Counted from the first letter of the stretch, positions 20,628 through 32,227 are shown. The stretch is DNA of 64,000 nucleotides from Exobasidium rhododendri (GCA_026210745.1 CP110631.1:1116001-1180000), one strand, 5' to 3'. Translations and numbers: made by a program. The notes: generated by a model from the sequence alone, not told the origin.

Positions 20628-22052
20628 TCATCCTTGATGCAAGCGTGATAGGGCGTGTACACGCTGCTCATCGTCCTCGGAGTCTTGCCCTCCTCTTGCC
20701 TTTCCCACCTTTCCTTTTCGAGCAAGCACTTTTGCCCATTTCCTCATCTTTCTCTCTTTGAATACCTCGAGAGTGGCTGGAGCGTGACCTATGTGAGGCC
20801 GAGGCCACGGAAAGCCTAGCCGCCGAAGGTTGGAATGCGAGTCCATGTACTTTTCTCGTTCGGGAGTGCCTACTTCTCCAATCGCTCCTTCTAGATCAAA
20901 TCGCTGTCGATGGTTCCGTAGTGCATTCATTTGCTTTGTGGTGTAGTATCGCTTGTCAACTAGAACGTCTGGTTCCAACTTACGACGAAGAAGCGTGGCT
21001 GGCCAGGGCTTATCGTTCCATTCTTCTTGAGTTAGTGGATCTCTCAGTGCTGAATGTGTCAGGGAGATTGCATTCTCCCACTTCACTTGTTCATCCTGTG
21101 ACATGGTCAAGTACTTGATGATGTTGGGTAGCCTGGTAAGCCCTATCATGTCGGGGAGCGCAGGGTGGTCTAATGCCTTCGAGGTCTTGTGCGTCCGTCT
21201 GTTGATTGTTCTCCTTCGATGCTTCTCGAGCCCTACTGCAAGTTTCACTTCCTCGAATGTGAGAAGCCGCTCTGATCCATCCGGGTCGACATGCCTCAGC
21301 AGTGACGTCAGGTAGTCGGTGCACTTCACTTGCTTAGCTGCATCCAGATATGAGGACGGTCGAGGGCCTCTAGCCGATCCTCTACTCATCGCGCTGCCTG
21401 AACCCTCTCCGTCATCAGTTGCGACTCCCTTCCCCTTTATCCGTGTCAGAGTACCAGCATGCTCAAGCTCCAAGTCTGGCGGCACTTCAAGCCAAGAATT
21501 GCGAAGAAAGACAGGTGACGACGAGGACTTCCGATCGACTTGACTTTGGAAATTCTCAGTGTCATTGACTTGCGATGGCAACGTGATCGCTCTACTCGGA
21601 ACAGGACGCCACACACCATACTCTACACCGCCAGGACCGAAACCTTCTCTTCTTGGATTGCGTGCGGTGGCAGACAAAGAAGAAGAAGAAGAAGGAGATC
21701 CTTGTGTAAGATTGTCACGCCGTTTGCCATCTACTGCCTCTGCTCTTGTGACATACGACGTGGCTTGCGATGTGTACGAGGTGAGGAGGTTCTCATTAGG
21801 CGCGGCAGTGGCGAATGCCCAGTCGATAAAACTTTCGTCATCCCGCATTCCTTGCTTTGGATCATACGGACCAGATGCACGGTAGCAGTCTCTAGCCTCA
21901 TATACGTGGCCAGCATCCTTGCTCCCACTCGGGCAATACTCACTGTGCGAGAAAAAGTTCATCGGTGATCCTGATGTGTAGGTCGTTGCAAAGAGCAGGA
22001 CAATACTGCCACCTGCAAGGACGTTGATCATCATGTCGCGGTGGACTCCCAT
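20628..22052 (-). CDS. Secreted protein, tandem family member 6
   Basis: Intronless, 474 residues, the longest member and the first in the direction of transcription. The signal peptide ends TTYTSGSPMNFFS. The core contains FEEVKLAVGLEKHRRRTINR, LPDMIGLTRLPNIIKYLTM, VKWENAISLTHSAL, KPWPATLLRRKLEP and the C-terminal block NHRQRFDLEGAIGEVGTPER followed by YMDSHSNLRRLGFPWPRP. The tail is strongly basic (RKMRKWAKVLARKGKVGKAR). A GAAGAAGAAG-type codon run near 21678 reads on this strand as part of a Ser-rich stretch. Function unknown. Confidence 0.8.
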   Translation of the reverse strand: MGVHRDMMINVLAGGSIVLLFATTYTSGSPMNFFSHSEYCPSGSKDAGHVYEARDCYRASGPYDPKQGMRDDESFIDWAFATAAPNENLLTSYTSQATSYVTRAEAVDGKRRDNLTQGSPSSSSSLSATARNPRREGFGPGGVEYGVWRPVPSRAITLPSQVNDTENFQSQVDRKSSSSPVFLRNSWLEVPPDLELEHAGTLTRIKGKGVATDDGEGSGSAMSRGSARGPRPSSYLDAAKQVKCTDYLTSLLRHVDPDGSERLLTFEEVKLAVGLEKHRRRTINRRTHKTSKALDHPALPDMIGLTRLPNIIKYLTMSQDEQVKWENAISLTHSALRDPLTQEEWNDKPWPATLLRRKLEPDVLVDKRYYTTKQMNALRNHRQRFDLEGAIGEVGTPEREKYMDSHSNLRRLGFPWPRPHIGHAPATLEVFKERKMRKWAKVLARKGKVGKARGGQDSEDDEQRVHALSRLHQG

Positions 22053-22368
22053 TTCTCGTCGAGGTGCGGAGAGAGAGAGAGATACGAGGAAGCACTAAGA
22101 AGAAGAAGAGAAGAAACTGTTTTTTGCTCACTGATAAGACCGAGTTACGCCTCGCTCAACAGTGACCGAAGTGCTGCTTGAATCGATCTGCGTCTGCCCT
22201 CGTGCTACCGAACTATCATGCTTCAAGGGGCCGTGTAAGCTACTCCACGGATGACACAGTCTTTCCGACATATTTCGCTACAATCAAATTGCAGAAGGCG
22301 TCACAGTCTCTACACTTTTCAGTCCTTTCCCCCACGCAAGAACGGCCCGTTACACGCCAAGAATAAAT
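22053..22368. other. Intergenic region with short GA/CT-rich tract
   Basis: A GA repeat (about 22069-22082) lies just upstream of member 6 on the template side. No gene is seen. Confidence 0.4.
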
Positions 22369-25300
22369 TCAAAGACGCATCTTGATCGTAATCACCTGGA
22401 AAGGCTTAAAGTCTAGGCCGATTTGCTTCTTGTCTTCGCCGCTCTTCTCGTCAATCAACGTCCAAAAGTCAACATCTGTAGCGACGTCTTCCTCGTCGTC
22501 TTCCAGAAGGTTGGTGATCTTGACTTCCTTGATGGGCAGCGAGGTGGACAAGACGACGTGGGTGTGGCTGCCAAGTGACTGTGCAAGCGGGGAAAATAAA
22601 AACATCAGCGCTGATCGAGTGATGGAATTGACCATGCACTCTTCTCTAAATAATTCACCTCGTACATTCGCACCACCACGCCCATTCCAGCCTTTGTTGC
22701 TCCTTCGCCGTGGTACTCAAAGTCTTCCTCTGCTCGCTTAATCGTGTCCAAGATGACTGCTCCCGTCTTGGGTGAGTCCAGCTGAATTGGCATCTTCATT
22801 CCTTGGCGAGATTGAACGGCGAGAGGAGCATTGAAAGCCCTTGCGACGTGCACAACGTCTGACGCTTCCAACGAGTTGATGTGTGGGTACATGGCAAAGG
22901 AGAAGGAATGCTTTCCTTCGTCTTGATGCGCATCTGGGTTCGTAGCTGCCTTGAGAAGCGAGATCCGCATCAAGCTTCCCTCCACGCTGTACCCGTATTT
23001 GCAGTCAGTCAACAAGGCCAAGCCAAGCATCGATTCAGACAAGTCAGAGAACTTGTGGCCGCAAACTTCAAACTTGGCAGCATCCCAGGAGGTATTGCGT
23101 GCAGTCGGTCGCTTGGTGATACCAAATTGAGTCTCGTATGAAGCGCTGTCCGATCGCAAGATAGTAGGAACCTCGAAGCGCAAGAACTTGTGCTTCTCTT
23201 GCCAATCCACGTCTGCATCAAATCGAATCAAAGAGCGAGCGTCCTTAGGCTTTGCTGTCATGCAAGAGGCAGGAAGAGCATCCAACGTCACGCGCAAGGT
23301 GACTTTGCTGGAGGAGAAGTTCGCTTGCAACTCGAGCACCGATCTCCAGGGACCGACTTCAGACACTCGTACACTGTCGAATTTGATCTCTTCATCCGTC
23401 TGGTAAGAGTAGATTTCCGTCTCCCAGGCATCGTACTGTGGTGGATAATCTTGACACATGGACAGACCTGCCGTTCTTCCAGGCTGAATCAACTCTCTCC
23501 ATACATCGTCGTACGCCAATACTTGCACGCTTGTGATGCGTCCGTGATCGATCGAAAAGTCGACGGTGTTATTGCTGATCTTGTAGCAATTGTGAGCCGT
23601 TTGGGTGACCGACACGGCCTCTACGTTGCGCATGACGGAAGTAGGAGAAGGTGCAAGTCGGGCTTGTCCAGTTCCTTCCTTGTCGTGAAGTAAGAGGAGG
23701 ACATCACTTTGACTTTGCTGAACAGCTTTACTGGCCAGGTAAGCACCGTGCTGCGATGAGGAAGTGAGCTCATGAGGGATAGACACCAATTCCATTCGAG
23801 GCACGCCCAACGTGTTGATGGCCTGAATCTCATCTCCAAAGGTGTACGATGCCAGATCACCCTCCACCCCCTGAATGGCTTGCTTTATCAGCTTTTCTCC
23901 CTTCTTTGCAATCTCTGCATAGGCGAGTTCAGCGTCGTTGTAGACCATTCGGATAGATGATCCAGGCAGGACATCATGGAATTGATTGAGTAGAAGCGGC
24001 TCCCACAGATCGTCGATTTGATCTTTCGGGTAGGAATAGCCTTTACTGTTGGTGATACTGGCGAGGGTGGAGATCCACTCCAACTGCGACATCATAATTT
24101 CTAGCTTTCTGTTCCACTTCTTGATGCTGCCGTGACTGGTGTAGACACCTCGATGAAATTCAAGGTAGATCTCCCCGTTCCACGTCGACAGAAGTTCTCC
24201 ATTCTCTGTACTCTTCCGAACGTTTTCAAAAAAGTCTAAAGGAGTCCTTCCCGAGTGCACCTTTGGCATGTCTGTGTATCCGTTATTGTAGACTGCTCTC
24301 GCTCTTCGAAGAGCTTCCAAGTTTGCCTGACTGGGACCACCTCCACCGTCTCCTCGACCGTACAAGAGCATAGCAGTAGGCTGCACACCGAGATCTTGAT
24401 TATTGTACACACCCCTTCGGATGTCATCCACGCCACACATGCTGTCGTAGTTGTTCACTGGAGTCATGTGTGTGATGATCTGTGTTCCGTCCAGACCGGC
24501 CCACATCATGGTGTTGTGCGGGAAACGGTTGATATTACTCCATCCTAGCTTTTGAGTGAAAAAGTAGTCTGCTCCTGAATTACGAGCAATCTGAGGAATT
24601 TGACTGTTGTAACCGAAGGTGTCAGGCAGCCAAAAGACACTGCATCGTTTGCCGAAACGGCTCTTGAAGAAACGTTGACCGTACAAGAACTGACGGACAA
24701 ACGCTTCTCCACTCGGCAAATTGGCATCGTTCTCGACCCAGGTGCCTCCAATGGGTATGAAACGACCCTCGGCCACGTACTTTTGCACCTTCTTGAACAA
24801 CTTGGGGTACAGAGTTTCAAGCCAGGCGTACTGTTGTGCCGTGCTTGCGGTGAATTTGTACTCGGGATAGCGATCCATCAAGTCCAACTGTGTGCTCCAA
24901 GAACGAGCGACTTTCTGTTGCGTAGCGGAAAAGGGCCATAACCAAGCACTATCGATGTGTGTGTGTCCAATCGCCCACAGCTTGTAATCATCCTTCTGTC
25001 CAAAAGCATCGCCTTCCTCGAACAGCTTCGATCCCTTTTCAGACCATCCTTTTCCCAAGACTTGCTCTGCAATCTTACGGCATTTCGCAATCGTGGACAA
25101 GTCGTTGTTCCGAAAGGTGTCTTGGATTTTGTGAGCAACCCACAATGCTTTATTTTGCAGTATAGAATCTTTCGGCATCTCCCGAACGCAGCCTTGAAGT
25201 AAGATGAAGTCCCACATCAACTGCCAAGCCTCCGGTCTCTTTACCACGATATCAGCCGAATTCAGATCGAAGTAGCGATTAGGGTCTGGATCGCCCTCGA

Positions 25301-26059
25301 GGGGACTGGGTACGCCGAAGAGACCATTGCAGGTGACCCTGTGTAGATGCAGTGGGGTCAGTGAATGTTGGGGATCATTTCTCAAATAAGGGGTGACCGC
25401 ACCACTCACTCAATGTAGAGAGTCACACCATTACGCATCTTCTTGTTCAGGGGAAAGTCAACACGACGAGAGTCGGAACCTCCTGTGATGCCTTGCAATG
25501 GTAGGCCATCCTCGCTAAAGAACATAGCCTGCATTTAATGACGGCGTCAGTACTTGCTTGAGCCTCGCCCGCTCGAACGGGAAGTTTTCTTTAACGTAAC
25601 TCACCTCGCAGCTTGGATCAAACTCGACTTGAACACTCTCCTTTTCAAGCCAGTCCTTGGGCACTCCCTTGACTACTAATTTGACCCAGTGATTAGTCCT
25701 GTGTGTCAATGACATTGTGTGAGGAGTATTCCTTATGCTGCTACTGGCAGTGCACAACGCGAGCCAACTCACCAACTTGGTCCAAATCTGTAGCCCTTCT
25801 TGACTGGGGTATACTTCTGCTTGACAGCTTCGTCGAATGATGGTTTTGTGTGTACCTTGGGCTCCCACACCGCTACGGTGATGTACTTTTCATCGTCCGT
25901 CTTGCCCTCGAATAGCACAGAGTTGATGTTCCATCTTTGGTACTGCCCGCCAGTAAATTCTTCCAACCTACGCTCTTCCACTCCACGGACAGATAGACGT
26001 CGGACAGGGTGCTCGGCATCTGACGACGATAGCGGGTAAGAGCGAGGAGCTGGCGACAT
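22369..26059 (-). CDS. AMS1: Alpha-mannosidase, GH38, vacuolar AMS1 type
   Basis: Five exons, 26059..25773, 25698..25605, 25528..25410, 25338..22659 and 22578..22369, give 1129 residues, close to yeast Ams1. The N-terminal domain has RFGPSWTNHWVKLVVKGVP. The GH38 catalytic domain follows with AIGHTHIDSAWLWPFSATQQ (metal-binding His/Asp), GGTWVENDANLPSGEAFVRQ and VFWLPDTFGYNSQIPQI (nucleophile Asp region). The middle and C-terminal domains are complete. The enzyme trims mannose from free oligosaccharides. Family members of this type lack a signal peptide and reach the vacuole by a cytosol-to-vacuole route, and none is visible here either. The gene symbol is by family resemblance. Confidence 0.93.
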
Positions 26060-26329
26060 GATTACGTCCTTGATCTGGGTGGGTCGACTAAGGAGAAGAA
26101 GTGGGCGGGGAGGACTCCAAAGCTCTAGCTTCCCAGTGACTAAGGTGTCTCAGTGAGTTAAAGGGCAGCACTCGTGGCCGTTGTGGCCCGTGCCTGTGAG
26201 TCCCTTTCGACAATATTAGTTTAGAGCGGCGAACAGAAGAACGTTTATTGTTACTTACAATAGTGTTTTATATACTAGAATACAGGACATGGCCATACCA
26301 ATACAGAACGACAGAAAACACATCATAGA

Positions 26330-27414
26330 TCAGCGTCCCTTTTCTTCGGCCGTTGGACTCCAGCCGGTCTTGGTCTTATTGACAAGAGGAGAAGCAGACG
26401 TGGACTTCGTCGAAGGGTGTGCTGGAATTTGGGCATCGCCTATGCTATAGATGGTTTCATCCAGTTCCCACTTCCCCCTATTGCGAAAGCTTCTACTCCA
26501 GAATGTCATGATGGCAGTCCATTCTGCTTGTGTCTGCGGCATCGCTTCTGCTTGAGAGGAAGGGAAGTATGCATCTTGAACGTTGGAATAGCCCTTCCTC
26601 AGTGATGCTACTGCGGCTTTGGCAGTGGGTGAATTCTTGTCATCTCGATGGAAGTGCAGGACGGGTATTGGCAATGGAGGCGAGAAGGTGGGGTGCTAAT
26701 TTCGCACACACAGATTGATGTAGTCAGTAGCAGCTTTTAAGGAGATCAAACGGAAAGAGCTCTCTACTTACAGAGAGTAGGCCACCACATATATTGACTA
26801 TGCTTCCTAATTCTGTCAGGTCCGATCCCGATGCCTCTCTTCCAACCTCTTGAATTTTGAGCTCCTGCCTTTGGCCTCGGGTCCACGCAATTGCACCTTC
26901 GAGCACTGCTGTACCCCCTTGAGCATAGCCGAACAGGTGAATCGATGAACTTCTCCAACCGCCACCTCCTTCTTCGGCAGGCCTGACCAGGTATCTGAGA
27001 AGGGACTGAAAGGCCGACAAGAAAGATGTCGGATCAGGTGTATCGACCTCTGCAAGGCCAAAGATCATTCAGCATTTACTACATATTCTTCTGCACTGCG
27101 AGTGGAGAAATCTCACCTTGACCCATCGCATCCCATACATCCCACCAAGCCCAGCTATTGCCGTCCATGAAAGGTACTGGATTGCCTGCTCTCACACTGA
27201 GCACTGATGTCTGTGGTAGATTGGTAGTCAATTTCTTGCCCAACGCTCGAAACGGGAGGTGCGTATCGCCTAGACCATGCAACATGATCAGTAAATTGGA
27301 GTCAACGCCTGAAGGTGAAGCATCGTATGTAAAAGTGAGCGGCTGACATTGAGCTAGATCGGGCCTCGCAATCGGCTTCTTGATAGTATCTTGGACAATC
27401 GCCTTGGCTTGCAT
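26330..27414 (-). CDS. Acyl-protein thioesterase/phospholipase-like serine hydrolase
   Basis: Three exons, 27414..27117, 27049..26772 and 26695..26330, give 313 residues. The alpha/beta-hydrolase core shows LLIMLHGLGDTHLPFRALGK near the oxyanion hole and GNSWAWWDVWDAMGQ. At the nucleophile elbow HLFGYAQGGTAVLEGAI the usual GFSQGG reads GYAQGG. The expected Ser is therefore replaced by Ala, if my reading of this segment is right. A histidine-bearing strand (VLHFHRDD) follows. The fold matches the carboxylesterase/phospholipase family that includes acyl-protein thioesterase. The missing serine suggests altered or no hydrolase activity. It is transcribed divergently from the carboxylesterase 169 bp away. 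Confidence 0.75.
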
Positions 27415-27583
27415 GACACCAGGTCCGCTCGCAATGGTCTGGAAGGAGAGAATAATTCTAAAATTATCACTGTCGCGCTAGAAGGAGAGGCAGGCAGGCG
27501 GTGGGGCGGTATCAAAGTGGAGAAGCCGTGTAGATAGAATTAGGGTCAGTGGTGGTGCATGCTTTGCCCCTCCCACTTCAACC
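27415..27583. promoter_or_regulatory. Shared divergent promoter region of two esterase-like genes
   Basis: Only 169 bp separate the two start codons, so the promoters overlap. No named element is recognised. Confidence 0.4.
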
Positions 27584-29494
27584 ATGGGGGCTTCTACTTC
27601 CCGACTCGACTCCGCGGGTGAGTGATGGTCTGGTAAAGATCGATTGATAACAAGTGCTGATTAAAGGACAATAGATACGCCGACGATTGCCACCGCCAAA
27701 CATGGCAATATCATCGGTACCAGTGTAGTGCATACAGAGACAGGGAGGGCAAAGACACATCGTTATACTGGCATACCGTATGCCTGCCCTCCCTTGAGCG
27801 AGCGTAGGTGGAGAAGTGAGTGGGAGGCTTCTATATACTAGCAAAGGAGAATATGTCTGTTCATGAACCAATCTCTTCACAGATCCTGCACCTCTCCCAG
27901 AATCCTTTCGCTATGACTCGAATAGCAAGCAGTATGACACATTCGCCGATATCTCGTTTCAGCCAGCTAATCCAGGGTTGGATATCACACCGAGTCCACC
28001 TCGTCCGCCGCCCCCGTCATGTAGCGAAGATTGCTTGCTGCTGAACATCTGGGTTCCTGCGGGATTGCCGCCAAAGCAGGGCTTTCCTGTTCTCTTCTTC
28101 ATCCATGGAGGGTGGTTACAGTCAGGTAATCCTAACCAAGACGTACTTAAAGATCCGTCTGATTTGATTGGACGCATAGACGAAGGCGGAGCTGGACTGC
28201 AGGCGATCGTTGTGGCACCTGGCTATCGTCTCGGTGTGCTGGGATTTCTGGCTATGGAAGGTATGCCGGAGGGTGAGCGTGGTAATTTGTGAGTAGGTGC
28301 TCATCGTAGCGGGGTCCTATTTGGTGAGGTGAACACTCTAGATCGATCTTTGACAGTGGCTTTCGTGATCAACGACTGGCTCTGGAGTGGACATATGAGA
28401 ACATCGACGCATTTGGTGGCAATCGAGATAACATTACTTTGGGTGGTCTATCTGCTGGAGCTCACAGTGCCCACAGCCAAGCTCTCTACGAGTACAATCT
28501 TGTCCAGCAAAACCCAAGAAAGCCCCTCTTTAGGAGGATCTTTCTCCAATCCAATGCGGCCACGATGCCAGCAAAGTCACTGTCTGACGTGGCTGAGCAA
28601 GTCGCAGAGCTTTGTCGACACTGCGGGATCTCTCCATCTCTCTCTTCCCAAGATCAGCTGGAGGAGCTTCGTAATATTGAAGCGAGCAAGTTCATGGAAA
28701 TTGTCCCCAAGCTTGATATGCATACATTTCGAGCGGTGAGCGGAGAGAACGAGTTCGTCAAGAGCAAGTGGCTTCCTGATATGGTGAACGGTGGGTTTGG
28801 CAGATGGTGCAGGAAGGAGAATATCGTCATCATGATGGGAGAGTGCGCGAATGAAGACAGCGTTTATTCTCTCGTCAATCCGCCTACTGGTCCAGACTTT
28901 GCCGCATCGCTGCGACGTCAACTGGATAATTACTATTCCGAAGAAGTAGCAAAAGGTCTGATGCACTGCTGCGACATTCCCTGGTCATCTACGAGCGCAA
29001 GTGACTGGGCGAAGGTTTTTGGACAAGTTGTTAGTGACAGCCAAGTCTACGCCAACGAGCGACTCTTTGTACAGCTGATGGTCAAAGAGGGCCCTCCCAT
29101 CCTTCGTTATCGTATCGAATATCGACCTGCCTTCCTAGATCAGTATACTCCCACTACGATGGGAGTAGGTCACACCTTTGATGACTCGCTCTGGTGGTTC
29201 TGCACTCGAGCTCTCCTTGAACCAGGCCATCTATCATCGGCAGACAAAGAAAAAATCGTATCGACGTACCTGGAATGGCTTAGCTGTTTCGTGTCTTTTG
29301 TAGCTGGAGAGGACGTCTCCTCTCGTTGGTACGGACAGCATCTGTCAGATGACGTTACGAAAGGAAGGGCTGTGAGGAAATTGAACGCCGACTTGACCAT
29401 CAGCGTTGCCCACGACGATCTCTGGGACGAGAAGGCGAAAGTAATCGAGTGTCTCCGACAGCATGCAGAAAAAGCAGCTGCTGCTACAGTGTAA
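27584..29494 (+). CDS. Type-B carboxylesterase/lipase
   Basis: Four exons, 27584..27617, 27675..27815, 27883..28288 and 28357..29494, give 572 residues, a standard length for the family. Ordered motifs: HTETGRAKTHRYTGIPYACP, LSERRWRNPAPLPESFRYDS, SEDCLLLNIWVPAG, PVLFFIHGGWLQSG (oxyanion loop), VVAPGYRLGVLGF, FGGNRDNITLGGLSAGAHS with nucleophile S226, and a His in MGVGHTFDDSLWW. The elbow reads GLSAG where many family members have GESAG. No signal peptide is visible, so an intracellular esterase is likely. Substrates cannot be inferred. The first exon has only 34 coding bases, with the conserved region starting in exon 2. Confidence 0.9.
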
Positions 29495-29850
29495 CATTGA
29501 TGCTTGTCCCTTGCAACAATCTGCGGGAATTCATGACGAAAGCAGTTGACTTGATAGTGCTCAGCAATGGTTCCTCAATTCCTTGGCAATCACGTCTGAA
29601 GAGGCCCACTTGTGCACATTTGGCCTCGGCATCGCCTATCCAGCCACAACCCTAAATTCGCGTGTTTAAATTTAGAAAGGCACCCCCGCGGAGTCATCGC
29701 GCCCGTCTCGCACTTATGTATGCAATATAGCAATATCGCACTGTCTCTCACGCTCTCGCTCTCTCTTCACCGCCTTTACTTTAGACATCTGAAAAGGAGC
29801 TGAGCTGCCGAGTGGGCTCTACAGCAGTAAGCAGTATATACCTCCAAGCC
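29495..29850. other. Intergenic region with CT-rich leader
   Basis: A CT-rich stretch at about 29743-29768 precedes the deubiquitinase start and may be part of its promoter or 5' leader. No gene is seen. Confidence 0.4.
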
Positions 29851-32073
29851 ATGACTGCGCCGACTAATCCCTTTACTTCAGCACTCGGAGCACATAAAGA
29901 GGAGCAGCAGGTTCATCCTGCCGCATATCACAATCCTCACAACCCCTTTGTCTCCTCAAATTCATCAACTGCAGTATCCTCTCCTCTGCCACCCAGTACG
30001 TCCTCGACTAATCCATTTGCCACCTCCCACGGCTTCGAACAGCGTGAAGAGGCGTCATCATCACCGTTAGCTCAGACTAATACAAATCAGTACGGTTCTA
30101 TCACCGATGATCTGAGCGGCCTGGACTTTGGACAGTCGACCAATAGCACCACCCTCTCCCAGGGGCAATCCGCATCTCAGTTTGGTCAACAGGAAAGAGT
30201 TCCCTCGACTCAGCACTACGAGAGCACACAACAATCAGAACCAACGTTCGCTGATAATTCATCCACTCAGCCAGCTGCAGCGATGACGACCATGTATGCC
30301 GCTCCCCCTGGTCCGCCACCTGGAGTACTTGACACTCCTTCGCACTTCACTGGGCAAGGTGCAGGTATTTCCCAGCAGTATGTACCAAACAACACAGAGA
30401 CGTATCCCTCCCTGGCCGAGTCAGACGAAGCATACGCTCGGAACTTGCTTGCTGAAGATGAAGATCGAGTGAGACGAAGGCAAGAGCAACGGAATGCGGG
30501 GAGATCGTCTGGTCAGGTTGGTAATGGAAACCAATCAGTAAGCCGAACCGGTCCGGCCACTTCTCAGGGAGGCTTTGTCGCTCCACTACCAACTCCATCC
30601 CGACCGAGCAATACAAACGAGGAAAAGCAATGGAATACAAAGGAAGTGTACTGGCAGGGACGAGTACAGAGGATCATCATTCAGAATGAGAACGGTCCTT
30701 GCTCTCTGATTGCGCTGTGTAACATGCTGCTTCTCCGAGGTACGCTCCAACTGACACCAGAAGATAGACCGGCAGTGTCGTACTCCTATCTGTCCTCTCT
30801 GTTGGGAGAGCACTTGATCGATGTCATCACTACTTCTGGCTCGGAAAGCGCTATGGACTTGGAAGCAGCATTGAGTATCCTGCCCCAGACGCAAACGGGC
30901 CTCGACGTCAATGTGTGCTTCGACTCCATTCATGGTTTCGCTGTTGAGCAGTCACCTGAGGAGGTATCTTCCTCTTTGATTGACCTCGGTGGAGAAGGTT
31001 CTTCCGCCGTCAAATCAGGAAGGGCCAAGAAGGAGAAGGAAATGCAGAGGGGTGAACTTGCCTTGTTCAAGCTGTGCAACGCTCCTCTTGTGCATGGCTG
31101 GATCGCTGACGTAGATGACAAGGAAACCTGGGCTGCGGTAGTGCAGAGGGCAGGCAATTACGACAAAGCCTTGGATCGGGTCGTTGCCGGCGATGAGCTT
31201 GCCAAAGGAACAGTGGTAGAAAACAATGCGCAAACGAATGGTGGCGGATCGGGCTACTCTGTAGACGGTCTGCAGCCAGAAGAAGCACTGGTCGTCAAGG
31301 ATGCACATCTTATACGCAACTTCCTCGAGGCCACAGCTTCACAGCTCACCTACCCAGGACTGTATGCCTTGAGCACGACGTTGCAAAGAGGAACGACATA
31401 CGCATTGTTCCGCAACTCGCACCTTTCAGTCTTGTATCGACCCACAGAGGAGGAGCTACGACAGGCATTGGACAGCAGCTACGAAGCGACAGACGCTGCT
31501 CAGCCTCAATTGTACCAATTGGTGACTGATTCGACGTTAGAGAGTGAGGATACCATTGTTTGGGAGAGTGTGGAGGATGTAGACGGCAGTGCAAGTCGAT
31601 TCTACGATGGGAAATTCAGGCAGTCCAGAGTGCAGGACTTTGTGGGCAGACAAGACGCGAGCAGAGGAGGCGGTCAAGTGAGTGAAGACGCCGATTTTGC
31701 ATATGCACAACAGCTACAGGACCGTGAGAGTGAACGGGCCAGCCGATACGCTCAGCAAGGTCAACGTGGTCAAAGGACTTCTCAGCAGCAAGGAGGCGGC
31801 GTTGACAGGTACGCGAATGGCAACACCTCGTCGAACGGTGGAGGCAACGCGATCTCACGCATGCTCGCCGCTCGCAAAGCAGGAAAGAGAGCACCCAGCA
31901 GCAGTGCACAGCGGGAGAACAGCAATGCGATGAACGCAACGGGAGAAGAACCATCAACGTATCAACCGCCGAGTTCGAACTATCCCGCACCCGCAGTCAC
32001 GTCCGATGCGCCTGCCCCTGGCGAGGAATACGCTCCTCCCAAGAAGGACAAGTGGTACAAGAAGATCTTTTAA
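29851..32073 (+). CDS. MINDY-family deubiquitinase
   Basis: An intronless frame of 740 residues starting at the ATG at 29851; the frame opens earlier but only with a GTG. The N-terminal ~250 residues are disordered with several NPF motifs (TNPF, HNPF), which bind EH domains of endocytic adaptors. The MINDY core begins VYWQGRVQRIIIQNENGPC with catalytic C284 in NGPCSLIALCNML, and the general base H415 lies in LVHGWIADVD. YALFRNSHLSVLYR is also typical. A ubiquitin-binding-like helix DADFAYAQQLQDRESERASR follows and the tail ends KDKWYKKIF. Family members cleave K48-linked polyubiquitin. NPF repeats suggest a link to endocytosis, by inference. Confidence 0.9.
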   Translation: MTAPTNPFTSALGAHKEEQQVHPAAYHNPHNPFVSSNSSTAVSSPLPPSTSSTNPFATSHGFEQREEASSSPLAQTNTNQYGSITDDLSGLDFGQSTNSTTLSQGQSASQFGQQERVPSTQHYESTQQSEPTFADNSSTQPAAAMTTMYAAPPGPPPGVLDTPSHFTGQGAGISQQYVPNNTETYPSLAESDEAYARNLLAEDEDRVRRRQEQRNAGRSSGQVGNGNQSVSRTGPATSQGGFVAPLPTPSRPSNTNEEKQWNTKEVYWQGRVQRIIIQNENGPCSLIALCNMLLLRGTLQLTPEDRPAVSYSYLSSLLGEHLIDVITTSGSESAMDLEAALSILPQTQTGLDVNVCFDSIHGFAVEQSPEEVSSSLIDLGGEGSSAVKSGRAKKEKEMQRGELALFKLCNAPLVHGWIADVDDKETWAAVVQRAGNYDKALDRVVAGDELAKGTVVENNAQTNGGGSGYSVDGLQPEEALVVKDAHLIRNFLEATASQLTYPGLYALSTTLQRGTTYALFRNSHLSVLYRPTEEELRQALDSSYEATDAAQPQLYQLVTDSTLESEDTIVWESVEDVDGSASRFYDGKFRQSRVQDFVGRQDASRGGGQVSEDADFAYAQQLQDRESERASRYAQQGQRGQRTSQQQGGGVDRYANGNTSSNGGGNAISRMLAARKAGKRAPSSSAQRENSNAMNATGEEPSTYQPPSSNYPAPAVTSDAPAPGEEYAPPKKDKWYKKIF

Positions 32074-32227
32074 AGTGCGGTCAATATACTTTCCCAACAC
32101 TCCGCTCGCTGTCTATTCATTCTATTATATCGGTCTTCTAATAATGCAGAGCATTGAGTGATGTTTTTCAGCGCCTCCTCTTGTCTAGCTGATCGTCGAA
32201 GTCTGTCTCTATCACCTTACAGCTTGA

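Noticed and set aside
29812-29850. Upstream extension of the deubiquitinase frame
   Set aside because: Starts with GTG; the first ATG at 29851 is a natural start before the first NPF motif.
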